A program made the position numbers and the translations under genes. The notes under the pieces were generated by a model. The model made no database searches. It saw only the letters and a list, made by a program, of their open reading frames with translations, and was not told the origin of the DNA. From contig JAKPOP010000010.1 in the NCBI GenBank assembly GCA_029547805.1, forward strand, positions 273,675 to 337,674: 64,000 bases of DNA, given 5' to 3'. Shown here piece by piece: positions 32,322-43,454 of this stretch; the first letter of the stretch is position 1; every line of letters begins with the position of its first letter. This DNA comes from Deltaproteobacteria bacterium (GTDB taxonomy: Bacteria; Myxococcota_A; UBA9042; DTJE01).

Positions 32322-32340
32322 GGATCCGGCGGCCGGATCC
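32322..32340 (+). promoter_or_regulatory. Perfect palindrome between the cytochrome and Crp/Fnr genes
   Basis: GGATCCGG - CGG - CCGGATCC, 8-base arms, located 23 bases before the ATG of the Crp/Fnr regulator and overlapping TAGGAT (32320-32325), a possible -10 box. It could be an autoregulatory operator or the stem of a terminator for the cytochrome gene (no T-run follows). Confidence 0.45.
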
Positions 32341-32362
32341 TTCCTGAAACCGGAGGTTCCCG

Positions 32363-33058
32363 ATGGGGTCCCCTTCCCATCTCCCCTGCGGCCAGTTGAC
32401 CAGCCCGGCCCTCCTTCGCCTGCTGCTGGAGATCGGCGAGGACCGGTCCTTCCGGCGCGGGGAACGGCTGGTCGAGGAAGGCGATCCCCCGGCCCTCCTC
32501 GGGGTCGTCCGGGAGGGCCGGGTCCGGATCGCCCGTCTGGGAGCCGACGGCCGGGACCTGACGCTCCACGTGGTGGGCCCCGGGGAGGCCTTCGGGATCA
32601 TCCCGGCACTGGACGGGGCCCCCTACCCGGCCTCGGTGGAGGCGATGACCGACGGCCGCTGGAGCCGGGTGTGGTCCCGGCGGTTCCTCGAGGCGCTCCG
32701 GGGGGACTCGAACCTGGCCCTTGAGGCCCTCCGGACCTTCGGTGGACGCATCCGACACCTGATCGCCGTGGGCCACGAGAACGCGATGACCCCGGTCCCG
32801 AACCGCCTGGCGTCCCGTCTGCTGGAGATGGCTGTTCAGGAGGTCGAGGTCCGGCTGACCCGCCGGGAACTGGCGGACCTGGCCGGAACCACCGTCGAGA
32901 CGGCCATCCGGATCACCCGCCAGTGGGAGCGCCAGGGCTGGGTCTCCCTGGCTCGTGGACGGATCACGATCCGGAACCGGGAGGCCCTCGCCTCCCTGGC
33001 CGAGGAGGACCGCCCCTCGACGACGTCCATCACCCGGTCCCCCCGCCAGGGCCCCTGA
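32363..33058 (+). CDS. Crp/Fnr family transcriptional regulator
   Basis: 231 residues: cyclic-nucleotide-binding-like beta-roll (about 20-125) with RRGERLVEEGDPPALLGVV and GRVRIARLGADGRDLTLHVV, a dimerisation helix, and a winged helix (about 165-215) whose recognition part is LTRRELADLAGTTVETAIRI, then WVSLARGRITI. The cysteine set of oxygen-sensing FNR is absent (one N-terminal Cys only), so it is closer to DNR/NnrR/HcpR-type nitrogen-oxide sensors, although no heme-binding residue can be named. It directly follows the HAO-like cytochrome gene. ATG has CCGGAGG upstream. Confidence 0.85.
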   Translation: MGSPSHLPCGQLTSPALLRLLLEIGEDRSFRRGERLVEEGDPPALLGVVREGRVRIARLGADGRDLTLHVVGPGEAFGIIPALDGAPYPASVEAMTDGRWSRVWSRRFLEALRGDSNLALEALRTFGGRIRHLIAVGHENAMTPVPNRLASRLLEMAVQEVEVRLTRRELADLAGTTVETAIRITRQWERQGWVSLARGRITIRNREALASLAEEDRPSTTSITRSPRQGP

Positions 33059-33230
33059 GACCCGGTCATTGAGGTCATCGTCGGGCCGAGGGCCGATCCC
33101 CCTCTCGCATCGTCTCCTGGATCCGGTCCTTGCGCCCGTGACCCGTCGCCGATTCCCCGTGAATCGCCCCGGGACTGGCATGCTGGCCGGGCCACACCGT
33201 ATGATCGGTCGTCCCTCTGGAGGCACTCTG

Positions 33231-33965
33231 ATGACACGACGACTCCCGGCGATCCTGGTGGCAGTGGTGGGGGTCCTGGCGGCCGTGCCGGCCCGGGGCG
33301 GCTGGGGCATCGTGGACCTGGATGTCGGGGCCAAGGCCATGGGCCAGGGCAATCTCTGGACCGCCCCCACGGACCTGCCGGCCTACCTGGGGAACCAGGA
33401 CTGGGCCTTCGACAACACCCGGGCCGGCTGGGCCGCCGGCGCAGGAATCTATGCCCAGTTGCGTTTGTGGAAGGCCCTGGGACTGGAGGTGGACTTCCTG
33501 ATCGACCAGTCCCGGCTCCAGGAGACCCCCCTGGACCGCCAGACCTGGCTGCTGACCGCCCGGTCGGTGAATCTGCGCATCCCGTTGCTGCTCCAGGGCA
33601 TCCTGCCCCTGCCGGGGGTCCGACTGGGGGTCTCCCTGGGCCCCGAGTTCGTGATCCCGCTGAAGACCGAGGCCCTCCAGTCCAATCCTCCGCTCCTCTA
33701 CCAGGACTATGACTTCCAGGTGGACGGGACCTTCGCGACGATGCTGACGATGGGCCTCCAGGTGACCCCCGTGATCCTGGGCCACATCACGATCCCCATC
33801 GACCTCCGGGCCTCCTACAACCTGACCCAGCCCAAGGACTACGAGGGCCGTGTGACGGTCCACCAGCGGGCCTCTGGCGTCCGGGACCTGACCCAGGGCT
33901 TCACGCTGCACCTGCAGAACACGTGGGAGTTCCGCCTCTGCCTGGGCGTCGGCTACGCCTTCTGA
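33231..33965 (+). CDS. Outer-membrane beta-barrel protein, unknown function
   Basis: 244 residues with a signal peptide (cleavage near ARGGWG, about residue 23) and alternating amphipathic strands throughout, ending in the outer-membrane sorting motif GVGYAF with C-terminal Phe. The start at 33231 follows CTGGAGGC. A TATGAT box (33200-33205) lies 26 bases upstream. Size suggests an eight- to ten-stranded barrel of the OmpW/OmpA-like type. It converges with the hybrid kinase gene. Confidence 0.7.
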   Translation: MTRRLPAILVAVVGVLAAVPARGGWGIVDLDVGAKAMGQGNLWTAPTDLPAYLGNQDWAFDNTRAGWAAGAGIYAQLRLWKALGLEVDFLIDQSRLQETPLDRQTWLLTARSVNLRIPLLLQGILPLPGVRLGVSLGPEFVIPLKTEALQSNPPLLYQDYDFQVDGTFATMLTMGLQVTPVILGHITIPIDLRASYNLTQPKDYEGRVTVHQRASGVRDLTQGFTLHLQNTWEFRLCLGVGYAF

Positions 33966-33984
33966 CCGGTGCGGCATCCACCGG
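33966..33984. terminator. Short hairpin between convergent genes
   Basis: CCGGTG - CGGCATC - CACCGG: 6-base stem and 7-base loop in the 23-base gap between the barrel gene and the convergent sensor kinase. No T-run; possible bidirectional transcription end. Confidence 0.3.
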
Positions 33985-33988
33985 GGGA

Positions 33989-36964
<2,976 letters not shown>

Positions 36965-36967
<3 letters not shown>

Positions 36968-36982
36968 GATGTGCCTATCATG
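36965..36982 (-). promoter_or_regulatory. Inverted repeat over the sensor kinase start codon
   Basis: CATGAT - GTGCCT - ATCATG, perfect 6-base arms around a 6-base centre; the left arm contains the kinase start codon on the minus strand. Could be an operator in the 164-base divergent region, or chance. Confidence 0.3.
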
Positions 36983-37046
36983 CGTCGAGACGTCGGAAAT
37001 GTATAGTCCCCGACCGCTCTGCCCGAAGAGGCGTCCCTGCCCTTTT

Positions 37047-37075
37047 TGACAGTCCCGGCCGACGGGAAGAGAATG
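37047..37075 (+). promoter_or_regulatory. Probable promoter of the GH-like lipoprotein gene
   Basis: TTGACA (37047-37052), 17-base spacer, GAGAAT (37070-37075). The -35 is perfect and the -10 moderate. Start codon is 57 bases downstream. Confidence 0.5.
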
Positions 37076-37131
37076 AATGCCCGCTGGATGCCAGGGGTCC
37101 CGAGGTGCGCCGCCGATCGAGGAGGTTCCCG

Positions 37132-39300
37132 ATGTCCCGCGTCAGCCACGTCTTCCTCGTGATCTGGACCCTCCTCGCGGGGTGCACGACGCCGGTCTGG
37201 GAGGTCCCGAGGGCGGACCCGCCCCCAGCAGACTGGGTCCAGGTGGCCCGAATCGCCGGGGCCCCCCTGGACGTCGAGGATGACGAGGCGGAGTGGACCA
37301 TCTGGCTGGACCGGGCCGTCCAGGCCCATGTGAGCGTGGTCGAGGCCGACAGCAACCTCTCGGACTACCAGGACGACGACCGGTTCGAACGGGAACTGGG
37401 CCTGATGCGGCGATTCACGGCCCTGGCCCACGACCGGAACCTGAAGGTCCTGTGGTACTTCCCGAGCCTCGAGGTCATCACCCCCGACGGGGAGCACCTC
37501 GATCACTCGATGTTCAAGGACCACCCCGACTGGGTCCAGTTGGGCCTGGATGAAACCCCCTGCGACGCCTCGATGACCCCGAAGGGGTACGCCCCCAACG
37601 TCTTTTACGGCAGCAAGGCCTTCTGGGTGGACCCCGGGGCCGAGTCGGCCTGGATGTGCCACCTCTCGCCCTGGCGGGAGGTGTACCTGGACCGCGTGCG
37701 TCGCATCGCTCAGACGGGCGTGGACGGCCTGTGGCTGGACGTCCCGCTGTTCAACGACATTGTGGGGCGGTGGGCCTGCCACCACGAGCGGGACCGCCTC
37801 AAGTTCGAGGCCGACACCGGACGACCCTTTCCCCGCCCCATCTGCCGGGCCGAGGGGGAACCGCCGGTGCTGGACCCGACGGACCCCTCCTTCCGGGTCT
37901 GGGTCCAGTGGCGCCACCGGGAGATCGACGCCTTCCTGAAGGAGGTCCATGCCTCCGCTCGGTCGGTGAAGTCCGACTTCCAACTGGTCGTCGAGACGGT
38001 CACGATGGACTACAACGCCGCGATGCTGGAAGGGCTCGACGGGTCCTTCGCGGGCCCCCTGGAGGGCTTCTCCCACGTCTGGGAGGTGGACGTCCTGTCG
38101 GACAGCCACGGGATGCGCTTCGGGCTCCCCAACGACTGGTACTCCCTGCTGGCCATGTACGAGTTCGGACGGGGAGCCGATGCGGGACGAGGGGCCTGGG
38201 CCTTCACCTACGGCCTGCTCCCCGACGACGCCGAGGCGGTGATGATGACCGCGGTGACCGCCCAGGTGAACCCCTACGAACTGAAGGTCCCCGAGATGAC
38301 CACCACGGTCGGATGGGACTACCGGGAGCGGGTCTTCGGGTGGCTGCGGGATCACCAGGATGACCTCTTCCGGTCCCGGAGCGCCGCCCGGGTGGCCATC
38401 CTCCACTCGTCCTCCTCCCGGGACTCCCTGGACGTCCTGTGCCTGGCCGACTGGGAGGAATCGGGATCCTGCGGCGTGAGCCTCTTCGACCGGTGGGATC
38501 GCCCCGAGGGGGTGACGGCCTGGTGGACCGACGACGCCGACGACTCGGTGCAACAGAGCCTCTACCTGTCGGAGTACCGGGGCCTGGTACGCCTCCTGTC
38601 GGAGATTCACGTCCCCTTCGACGTCCGGCCCTCCCGGCTCCTGGACGTGGATCAGGCCTCGGCCTACGACGTGTTGATCGCCCCGAACCTCCTGGCCCTT
38701 TCCGACGCCGAGGCCACGGTGCTCCGGACGTTCGTGGAGCAGGGGGGCACGCTGGTCTTCACGGGAAACCAGGGACGGCCGGGCAGCCAGGACGAGAACG
38801 GGCTCCCCAGGACCGCCCTCGCACTGCCCGAGGCCCCCGGTGTTCCCGGAATCGGGCAGCCGGTGGAACGGCCCCTCGGGTCCGGTCGCCTGGTGTTCCT
38901 GGCCGGTTCCCCGGGGCGGGATGTCCTGGCGCAGACCGCCTCGGCGGCCGCCAGGCGGCAGGAGATGGCCGCCCTGCTGACCCGCGATGCGGCGCCCACG
39001 GTCCGCACCGAGGCCCCCGCGAACCTCCACCTGGACCTCTACCGGTCCCCCCGGGGATGGGTCCTCCACGTGCTCCAGGTCGGGGGCGGCGGCGAGGAAT
39101 TCTCCGTGGTTCGGGCCTCGGCCCAGGTGGATGTCTTCGTGGGAGAAACGGCCGTGCAACGCGTTCTCCGGACCTCGGCCCGGGACCCGATCCCCCTGGA
39201 GGTCCCCTTCCAGGTCCAGGACGGCTGGGTCCGGTTCCAGGCCGACGTGGACATCCACAGCCTCTACCTGCTGGAGTCTCGCCAGGAGCCGGTGGGGTAG
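37132..39300 (+). CDS. Lipoprotein with glycosidase-like TIM barrel and trimerisation (GATase-like) domain
   Basis: 722 residues. The start at 37132 follows CGAGGAGG and gives a lipoprotein signal with Cys18 (WTLLAGCTT). Residues about 45-400 resemble glycoside-hydrolase-like barrels (LKVLWYFPSLEVITPDGEHL, DGLWLDVPLFNDIV, FQLVVETVTMDYNAAM); a GH42-type GATase-like domain follows (about 460-610; YDVLIAPNLLALSDAEATVL then FVEQGGTLVFTGNQG), then a beta-sandwich. Candidate acidic residues are Asp in WLDVP and Glu in VVETV, but the catalytic pair cannot be assigned. Family is probably an uncharacterised GHL type acting on surface or extracellular polysaccharide. Monocistronic, with promoter and terminator both visible. 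Confidence 0.65.
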   Translation: MSRVSHVFLVIWTLLAGCTTPVWEVPRADPPPADWVQVARIAGAPLDVEDDEAEWTIWLDRAVQAHVSVVEADSNLSDYQDDDRFERELGLMRRFTALAHDRNLKVLWYFPSLEVITPDGEHLDHSMFKDHPDWVQLGLDETPCDASMTPKGYAPNVFYGSKAFWVDPGAESAWMCHLSPWREVYLDRVRRIAQTGVDGLWLDVPLFNDIVGRWACHHERDRLKFEADTGRPFPRPICRAEGEPPVLDPTDPSFRVWVQWRHREIDAFLKEVHASARSVKSDFQLVVETVTMDYNAAMLEGLDGSFAGPLEGFSHVWEVDVLSDSHGMRFGLPNDWYSLLAMYEFGRGADAGRGAWAFTYGLLPDDAEAVMMTAVTAQVNPYELKVPEMTTTVGWDYRERVFGWLRDHQDDLFRSRSAARVAILHSSSSRDSLDVLCLADWEESGSCGVSLFDRWDRPEGVTAWWTDDADDSVQQSLYLSEYRGLVRLLSEIHVPFDVRPSRLLDVDQASAYDVLIAPNLLALSDAEATVLRTFVEQGGTLVFTGNQGRPGSQDENGLPRTALALPEAPGVPGIGQPVERPLGSGRLVFLAGSPGRDVLAQTASAAARRQEMAALLTRDAAPTVRTEAPANLHLDLYRSPRGWVLHVLQVGGGGEEFSVVRASAQVDVFVGETAVQRVLRTSARDPIPLEVPFQVQDGWVRFQADVDIHSLYLLESRQEPVG

Positions 39301-39350
39301 GCTGGTTTCCCTGAGGATGCGCCGGCATCCCGACAGATCTCCAGGGGCAA

Positions 39351-39377
39351 CCAAGACCACTCCTGTCCTGGTTTTTT
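39351..39377 (+). terminator. Intrinsic terminator after the GH-like lipoprotein gene
   Basis: CCAAGAC - CACTCCT - GTCCTGG stem-loop (one mismatch in a 7-base stem) followed by TTTTTT. It lies 50 bases after the stop codon and is the only classical terminator I found in this G+C-rich window. Confidence 0.65.
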
Positions 39378-39400
39378 GAACAATTCCCGGCACTTTTTTG

Positions 39401-39456
39401 TGTCAACCCCGGTTGACATCGGTATCATCGGCGCACCCTCGGTTCCGGAACCGAGG
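39401..39456 (+). promoter_or_regulatory. Two perfect palindromes in the hdr-flx operon promoter region
   Basis: Operator-like palindrome 1 at 39401-39418: TGTCAACC - CC - GGTTGACA. Palindrome 2 at 39437-39456: CCTCGGTTCCGGAACCGAGG, 20 bases without centre. TATCAT (39423-39428) between them can serve as -10, with TTGTGT (39398-39403) 19 bases upstream as a weak -35, so palindrome 1 would lie between the promoter boxes and palindrome 2 at or just after the transcription start. This layout suggests repression, possibly redox-controlled. The operon's first ATG is at 39479. Confidence 0.6.
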
Positions 39457-39478
39457 TCTCCGTCAGAGAGGTGCCCCG

Positions 39479-40027
39479 ATGAGCCACCCCCACGGGCCGG
39501 AGACGCTTGTGGACCGCGTCCACCGGCAAACGGGCATCAACATCCGGCGTTGCTATCAGTGCGGGAAATGCAGTGCCGGGTGCCCGATGGCCCAGGAGAC
39601 GACCATCCGCCCCCACGACGTGATGCGCATGGCCGCCCAGGACGACCTGGAGGGGGTCCGGCAGGCCGACGGCCTCTGGTATTGCCTCACCTGCGAGACC
39701 TGCTCGGTGCGCTGCCCGAACCAGTGCGACCCCGCCCGCGTGCTGGATGCCCTCCGGGAGATCGTCCAGGAGGATCACCCGGAGGACGCCCCGAGGCCCC
39801 TCCGGGCCTTCCACCGGTCCTTCCTGGATCAGGTGCGGTCCCACGGCCGGCTGTTCGAGATGGGACTGATCATGGCCTTCAAGACCCGGGGCGGCCCCCT
39901 GTTCGCCGACGTCACGACGGCCCCCGGGATGCTGTCCCGGGGCAAGTTGCACCTGGCGCCGACCCGGATCCGCCACCTGGAGGAGGTCCGCCGCATCTTC
40001 GAGGCCTGCGGACAGAGGGAGGACTGA
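39479..40027 (+). CDS. hdrC: Heterodisulfide reductase subunit C-like iron-sulfur protein
   Basis: 182 residues with two [4Fe-4S] motifs, CYQCGKCSAGCP and CLTCETCSVRCP, typical of HdrC. It passes electrons between HdrA and HdrB. Start at 39479 is preferred over an upstream ATG because the family begins close to here and AGAGAGGTG precedes it. First gene of an operon hdrC-hdrB-hdrA-flxD-flxC/B-flxA with spacing or overlap of a few bases. Confidence 0.9.
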   Translation: MSHPHGPETLVDRVHRQTGINIRRCYQCGKCSAGCPMAQETTIRPHDVMRMAAQDDLEGVRQADGLWYCLTCETCSVRCPNQCDPARVLDALREIVQEDHPEDAPRPLRAFHRSFLDQVRSHGRLFEMGLIMAFKTRGGPLFADVTTAPGMLSRGKLHLAPTRIRHLEEVRRIFEACGQRED

Positions 40028-40029
40028 CC

Positions 40030-40920
40030 ATGGCGCGCATCGGCTACTTCCCCGGCTGTTCCCTCCATGGGACCTCCCGGGAGTACGACGAGAGCCTCCG
40101 GGCGCTGCTGGCCGCCATGGAGACCTCGGTGGAGGAGATCGACGACTGGTCCTGCTGCGGCGCCTCCTCGGCCCACCAGGGCGGGCGCCTGCTGGGGGTC
40201 GCGCTGCCGGCCCGGAACCTGGCCCGGGCCGAGGCCCAGGGGCTGGCGGAGGTGCTGGCCCCCTGCGCCGCATGCTACTCCCGGCTGGCGGCCTCCCGTC
40301 ACGAGATGGACCGGGACCCGGACCTCGCGGCGAAGGTCCGGCTGGTCCTGGCCCGGGAGGACTTCCGGAACGGCGTCCAGGTGAAGAACCTGCTGCAGGT
40401 CCTCCGGGACCGCCTGACGGACCTGAAGGCGGCGGTCCGGGTCCCCCTGAAGGACCTCAAGGTAGCCTGCTACTACGGCTGCCTGCTCGTGCGGCCCCCG
40501 GAGGTCACCGGGGGCTTCGACGACCCCGAGGCACCCTCCTCGATGGAGGAGATCTGCCGGGCCCTGGGGGCGACTCCGGTGGCCTGGAACCGGCGCCTGG
40601 ACTGCTGCGGCGCCTCCCTGAGCCTGGCCCGGTCCCCCTCGGTGATCCGCCTGGGGTCCACGATCCTGCAGGATGCCCGGAAGGCCGGGGCCGAGGTGGT
40701 CGTGACCGCCTGCCCGATGTGCCACTCCAACCTGGACTTCCGGCAGCAGGCGATGCGCCACCGGGGCGCCCTCGAGGGGGAGATGCCGGTGCTGTTCCTG
40801 TCGGAACTGGCAGGGCTGGCCCTGGGGCTGCCACCGAAGGTCCTGGGACTCCATCGGCACTTCGTACCCACCGGGTCCGTGACGTCCCGATTTGCGGCGG
40901 CTGCCGGGGAGGTGGGCTGA
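40030..40920 (+). CDS. hdrB: Heterodisulfide reductase subunit B-like protein
   Basis: 296 residues with both cysteine-rich CCG domains that hold the non-cubane [4Fe-4S] clusters: WSCCGASSAH with upstream GYFPGCSLHG and APCAACYSRL; and LDCCGASLSLARSP with ACYYGCLLVRPP and TACPMCHSNLDFR. In methanogens HdrB reduces CoM-S-S-CoB; in bacteria the disulfide is thought to be DsrC or another thiol. The downstream HdrA start overlaps the stop (TGATG). Confidence 0.92.
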   Translation: MARIGYFPGCSLHGTSREYDESLRALLAAMETSVEEIDDWSCCGASSAHQGGRLLGVALPARNLARAEAQGLAEVLAPCAACYSRLAASRHEMDRDPDLAAKVRLVLAREDFRNGVQVKNLLQVLRDRLTDLKAAVRVPLKDLKVACYYGCLLVRPPEVTGGFDDPEAPSSMEEICRALGATPVAWNRRLDCCGASLSLARSPSVIRLGSTILQDARKAGAEVVVTACPMCHSNLDFRQQAMRHRGALEGEMPVLFLSELAGLALGLPPKVLGLHRHFVPTGSVTSRFAAAAGEVG

Positions 40921-42941
40921 TGGCCCGCATCGGCGTGTTCGTGTGTCACTGTGGCGAGAACATCGGTCGCACCGTCGACTGCGCCCGGGTGGCCGAGGCC
41001 TTGCGGGACCTCCCGGGCGTGGTTCACAGTGTGGACTACAAGTACATGTGCAGCGACCCGGGCCAGCAGATGGTGAAGCAGGCCATCGCCGAGAAGGGCC
41101 TCACGGGGGTCGTGGTCGCGGCGTGCAGCCCCCACATGCACGAGAAGACCTTTCGCCGGGCCGCCTCCGGGGCGGGCCTGAACCCCTTCCTCTGCGAAAT
41201 GGCCAACATCCGGGAGCACTGCTCCTGGATCCACGAGGACCGGGAGATGGCGACGGCGAAGGCCATCGACATCGCCCGGACGCTGGTGGAGAAGGTCAAG
41301 CGGAACCGGCCCCTGAAGACCATCCAGATCCCCGTGACACGCCGGGCCCTGGTCATCGGTGGCGGGATCGCCGGCATCCAGGCGGCCCTGGACATCGCCG
41401 ATGGCGGCCGGGAGGTCGTCCTGGTGGAGAAGGAGCCGTCCATCGGCGGCCACATGAGCCAGTTGTCCGAGACCTTCCCGACGCTGGACTGCAGCCAGTG
41501 CATCCTGACGCCCCGGATGGTGGAGGTCTATCAGCATCCCCGGATCCGCCTCTATGCCTACAGCGAGGTGGAGTCGGTCCAGGGCTACATTGGCAACTTC
41601 CGGGTCACGATCCGGCGCAAGGCCCGGAGCGTGGACGAGGACAAGTGCAACGGCTGCGGCGCCTGCACACAGGCCTGCCCGAACCGCAAGGTTCCCAGCG
41701 AGTTCGAGTGCGGCCTGGGGAAGCGGCCGGCCATCTACGTCCCCTTTCCCCAGGCCGTGCCGAACCTGCCGACCATCGACCGGTCCCGCTGCCTGCTGTT
41801 CCTGAACCGGGCCAAGGGGCGCCCCGACACCTGCAAGAAGTGCGCGGAGGCCTGTTCCAAGGGGGCCATCGACTTCGACCAGCAGGACCGCCTGGTCACC
41901 GAGGAGGTGGGGGCCATCGTGGTCGCCACGGGCTACCAGGTCTATTCCATCGGCAAGGAGACCGGCCGGGACGACCTCCACGGTTACGGCGAGTACGGCT
42001 ACGGCACTCTGCCCGACGTGATCGACGGGCTCCAGTTCGAACGACTGGCCTCGGCCTCGGGGCCCACGGCGGGCCGGATCCTGCGGCCGTCGGACGGGAA
42101 GGAACCGAAACGGGTGGTCTTCCTGCAGTGCATCGGGTCCCGGGACCCGGCCAAGGGCATGGAGTACTGCAGCAAGATCTGCTGCATGTACGTCGCGAAG
42201 CACACGATGCTCTACAAGCACAAGGTCCATGACGGCCAGGCGACGGTCTTCTACATGGACATCCGGGCCGCGGGCAAGGGCTACGACGAGTTCACCCGGA
42301 GGGCCATCGAGGAGGAGGGCGCCCGGTACATCCGGGGACGGGTCTCCCGGATCTGGCGGGACGGGGAGGTGCTGAAGGTCCAGGGATTCGACACGCTGTC
42401 GGGGCGACCGATCCTGATGGATGCGGACCTGGTCGTGCTGGCCACCGCGGTCCGGCCCCAGCCGGGGATCGAGGCCCTGGCCCAGAAACTGAACGTCTCC
42501 TACGACCGCCACGGCTTCATCAACGAGGCCCACCCGAAGCTCCGCCCGGTGGAGACGAGCACCGCCGGGGTCTTCGTGGCCGGGGCCTGCCAGGCCCCCC
42601 GGGACATTCCCGACTCGGTGGCGATGGCCTCGGCGACCGCCTCGAAGGTCCTGGGACTCTTCGCCTCGGAGATGCTGGAGCGGGAGCCCACCGTGGCGGT
42701 GGTGAACGACGCCCTCTGCGCCGGCTGCTTCCACTGCGAGCGGGTCTGCCCCTACGGCGCCGTGGAACACCGGGAGGTCCGCAACCGGGCGGGCCAGGTG
42801 GTGCGGGTCGTCGCCTACGTGAACCCCGGCGTCTGTCAGGGATGCGGGACCTGCCAGGCCACCTGCCCCTCGAAGAGCGTCGAGTTGCAGGGGTTCACCG
42901 ACGACCAGGTCTATCAGCAGATCCAGGCCCTGGGACTGTGA
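40920..42941 (+). CDS. hdrA: Heterodisulfide reductase subunit A-like electron-bifurcating flavoprotein
   Basis: 673 residues. N-terminal domain with VFVCHCGENIG, the FAD Rossmann motif GGGIAGIQAALDIADGG, HdrA-type cysteines in DCSQCILTPRMVEV, an inserted ferredoxin motif CNGCGACTQACP, a further CKKCAEACSKGAIDF, and two C-terminal [4Fe-4S] motifs (CAGCFHCERVCPYGAV, CQGCGTCQATCPSKS). HdrA carries the bifurcating FAD. Length and domain order match bacterial HdrA from Flx-Hdr loci. Confidence 0.93.
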   Translation: MARIGVFVCHCGENIGRTVDCARVAEALRDLPGVVHSVDYKYMCSDPGQQMVKQAIAEKGLTGVVVAACSPHMHEKTFRRAASGAGLNPFLCEMANIREHCSWIHEDREMATAKAIDIARTLVEKVKRNRPLKTIQIPVTRRALVIGGGIAGIQAALDIADGGREVVLVEKEPSIGGHMSQLSETFPTLDCSQCILTPRMVEVYQHPRIRLYAYSEVESVQGYIGNFRVTIRRKARSVDEDKCNGCGACTQACPNRKVPSEFECGLGKRPAIYVPFPQAVPNLPTIDRSRCLLFLNRAKGRPDTCKKCAEACSKGAIDFDQQDRLVTEEVGAIVVATGYQVYSIGKETGRDDLHGYGEYGYGTLPDVIDGLQFERLASASGPTAGRILRPSDGKEPKRVVFLQCIGSRDPAKGMEYCSKICCMYVAKHTMLYKHKVHDGQATVFYMDIRAAGKGYDEFTRRAIEEEGARYIRGRVSRIWRDGEVLKVQGFDTLSGRPILMDADLVVLATAVRPQPGIEALAQKLNVSYDRHGFINEAHPKLRPVETSTAGVFVAGACQAPRDIPDSVAMASATASKVLGLFASEMLEREPTVAVVNDALCAGCFHCERVCPYGAVEHREVRNRAGQVVRVVAYVNPGVCQGCGTCQATCPSKSVELQGFTDDQVYQQIQALGL

Positions 42942-42974
42942 CGGGGGATCCGGTCCCCCGGTGGAGGATCGAAC

Positions 42975-43454
42975 ATGGACGGGGAAGGGGCGAGGCCGTT
43001 CGAGCCGCGGATCACCGCCTTCGTCTGCAACTGGTGCACCTACACCGGTGCCGACCTGGCCGGGACCAGCCGCCTCCAGATGGCCGCGAACGTCCGCATC
43101 ATCCGGTTGCCCTGCACGGGGCGCATCGACCCGATGTTCATCGTGAAGGCCTTTGAGCGGGGGGCCGACGGGGTGATCGTCAGCGGATGCCACCCGGCGG
43201 ACTGCCACTACAACGCCGGGAACTACCATGCCCGGCGGCGCTTCGCCATCTTCCGGGAACTGGTCGACTTCCTGGGGATCGACCCAGGCCGGCTGACCTT
43301 CTCCTGGGTCTCGGCCTCCGAGGGGGCCAAGTGGCGGGACGTGGTCAACGAGACCGTCGATCGGGTGCGACGGCTGGGGCCCTTCACGGCCTACCGGGAA
43401 CTGGTGACGGACCCCCCGGTGACCCGGGTCATCGGGGAGGAGGTGCCGGCATGA
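42975..43454 (+). CDS. flxD: MvhD/FlxD-type iron-sulfur subunit
   Basis: 159 residues. CNWCTYTGADLAGTSRLQ, LPCTGRIDP and GCHPADCHYNAGN are the conserved MvhD cysteine segments that bind a [2Fe-2S] cluster and connect HdrA to its electron-input module. GGAGGATCGAAC precedes the ATG. In Desulfovibrio the same protein type (FlxD) links HdrABC to FlxABC. Confidence 0.9.
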   Translation: MDGEGARPFEPRITAFVCNWCTYTGADLAGTSRLQMAANVRIIRLPCTGRIDPMFIVKAFERGADGVIVSGCHPADCHYNAGNYHARRRFAIFRELVDFLGIDPGRLTFSWVSASEGAKWRDVVNETVDRVRRLGPFTAYRELVTDPPVTRVIGEEVPA

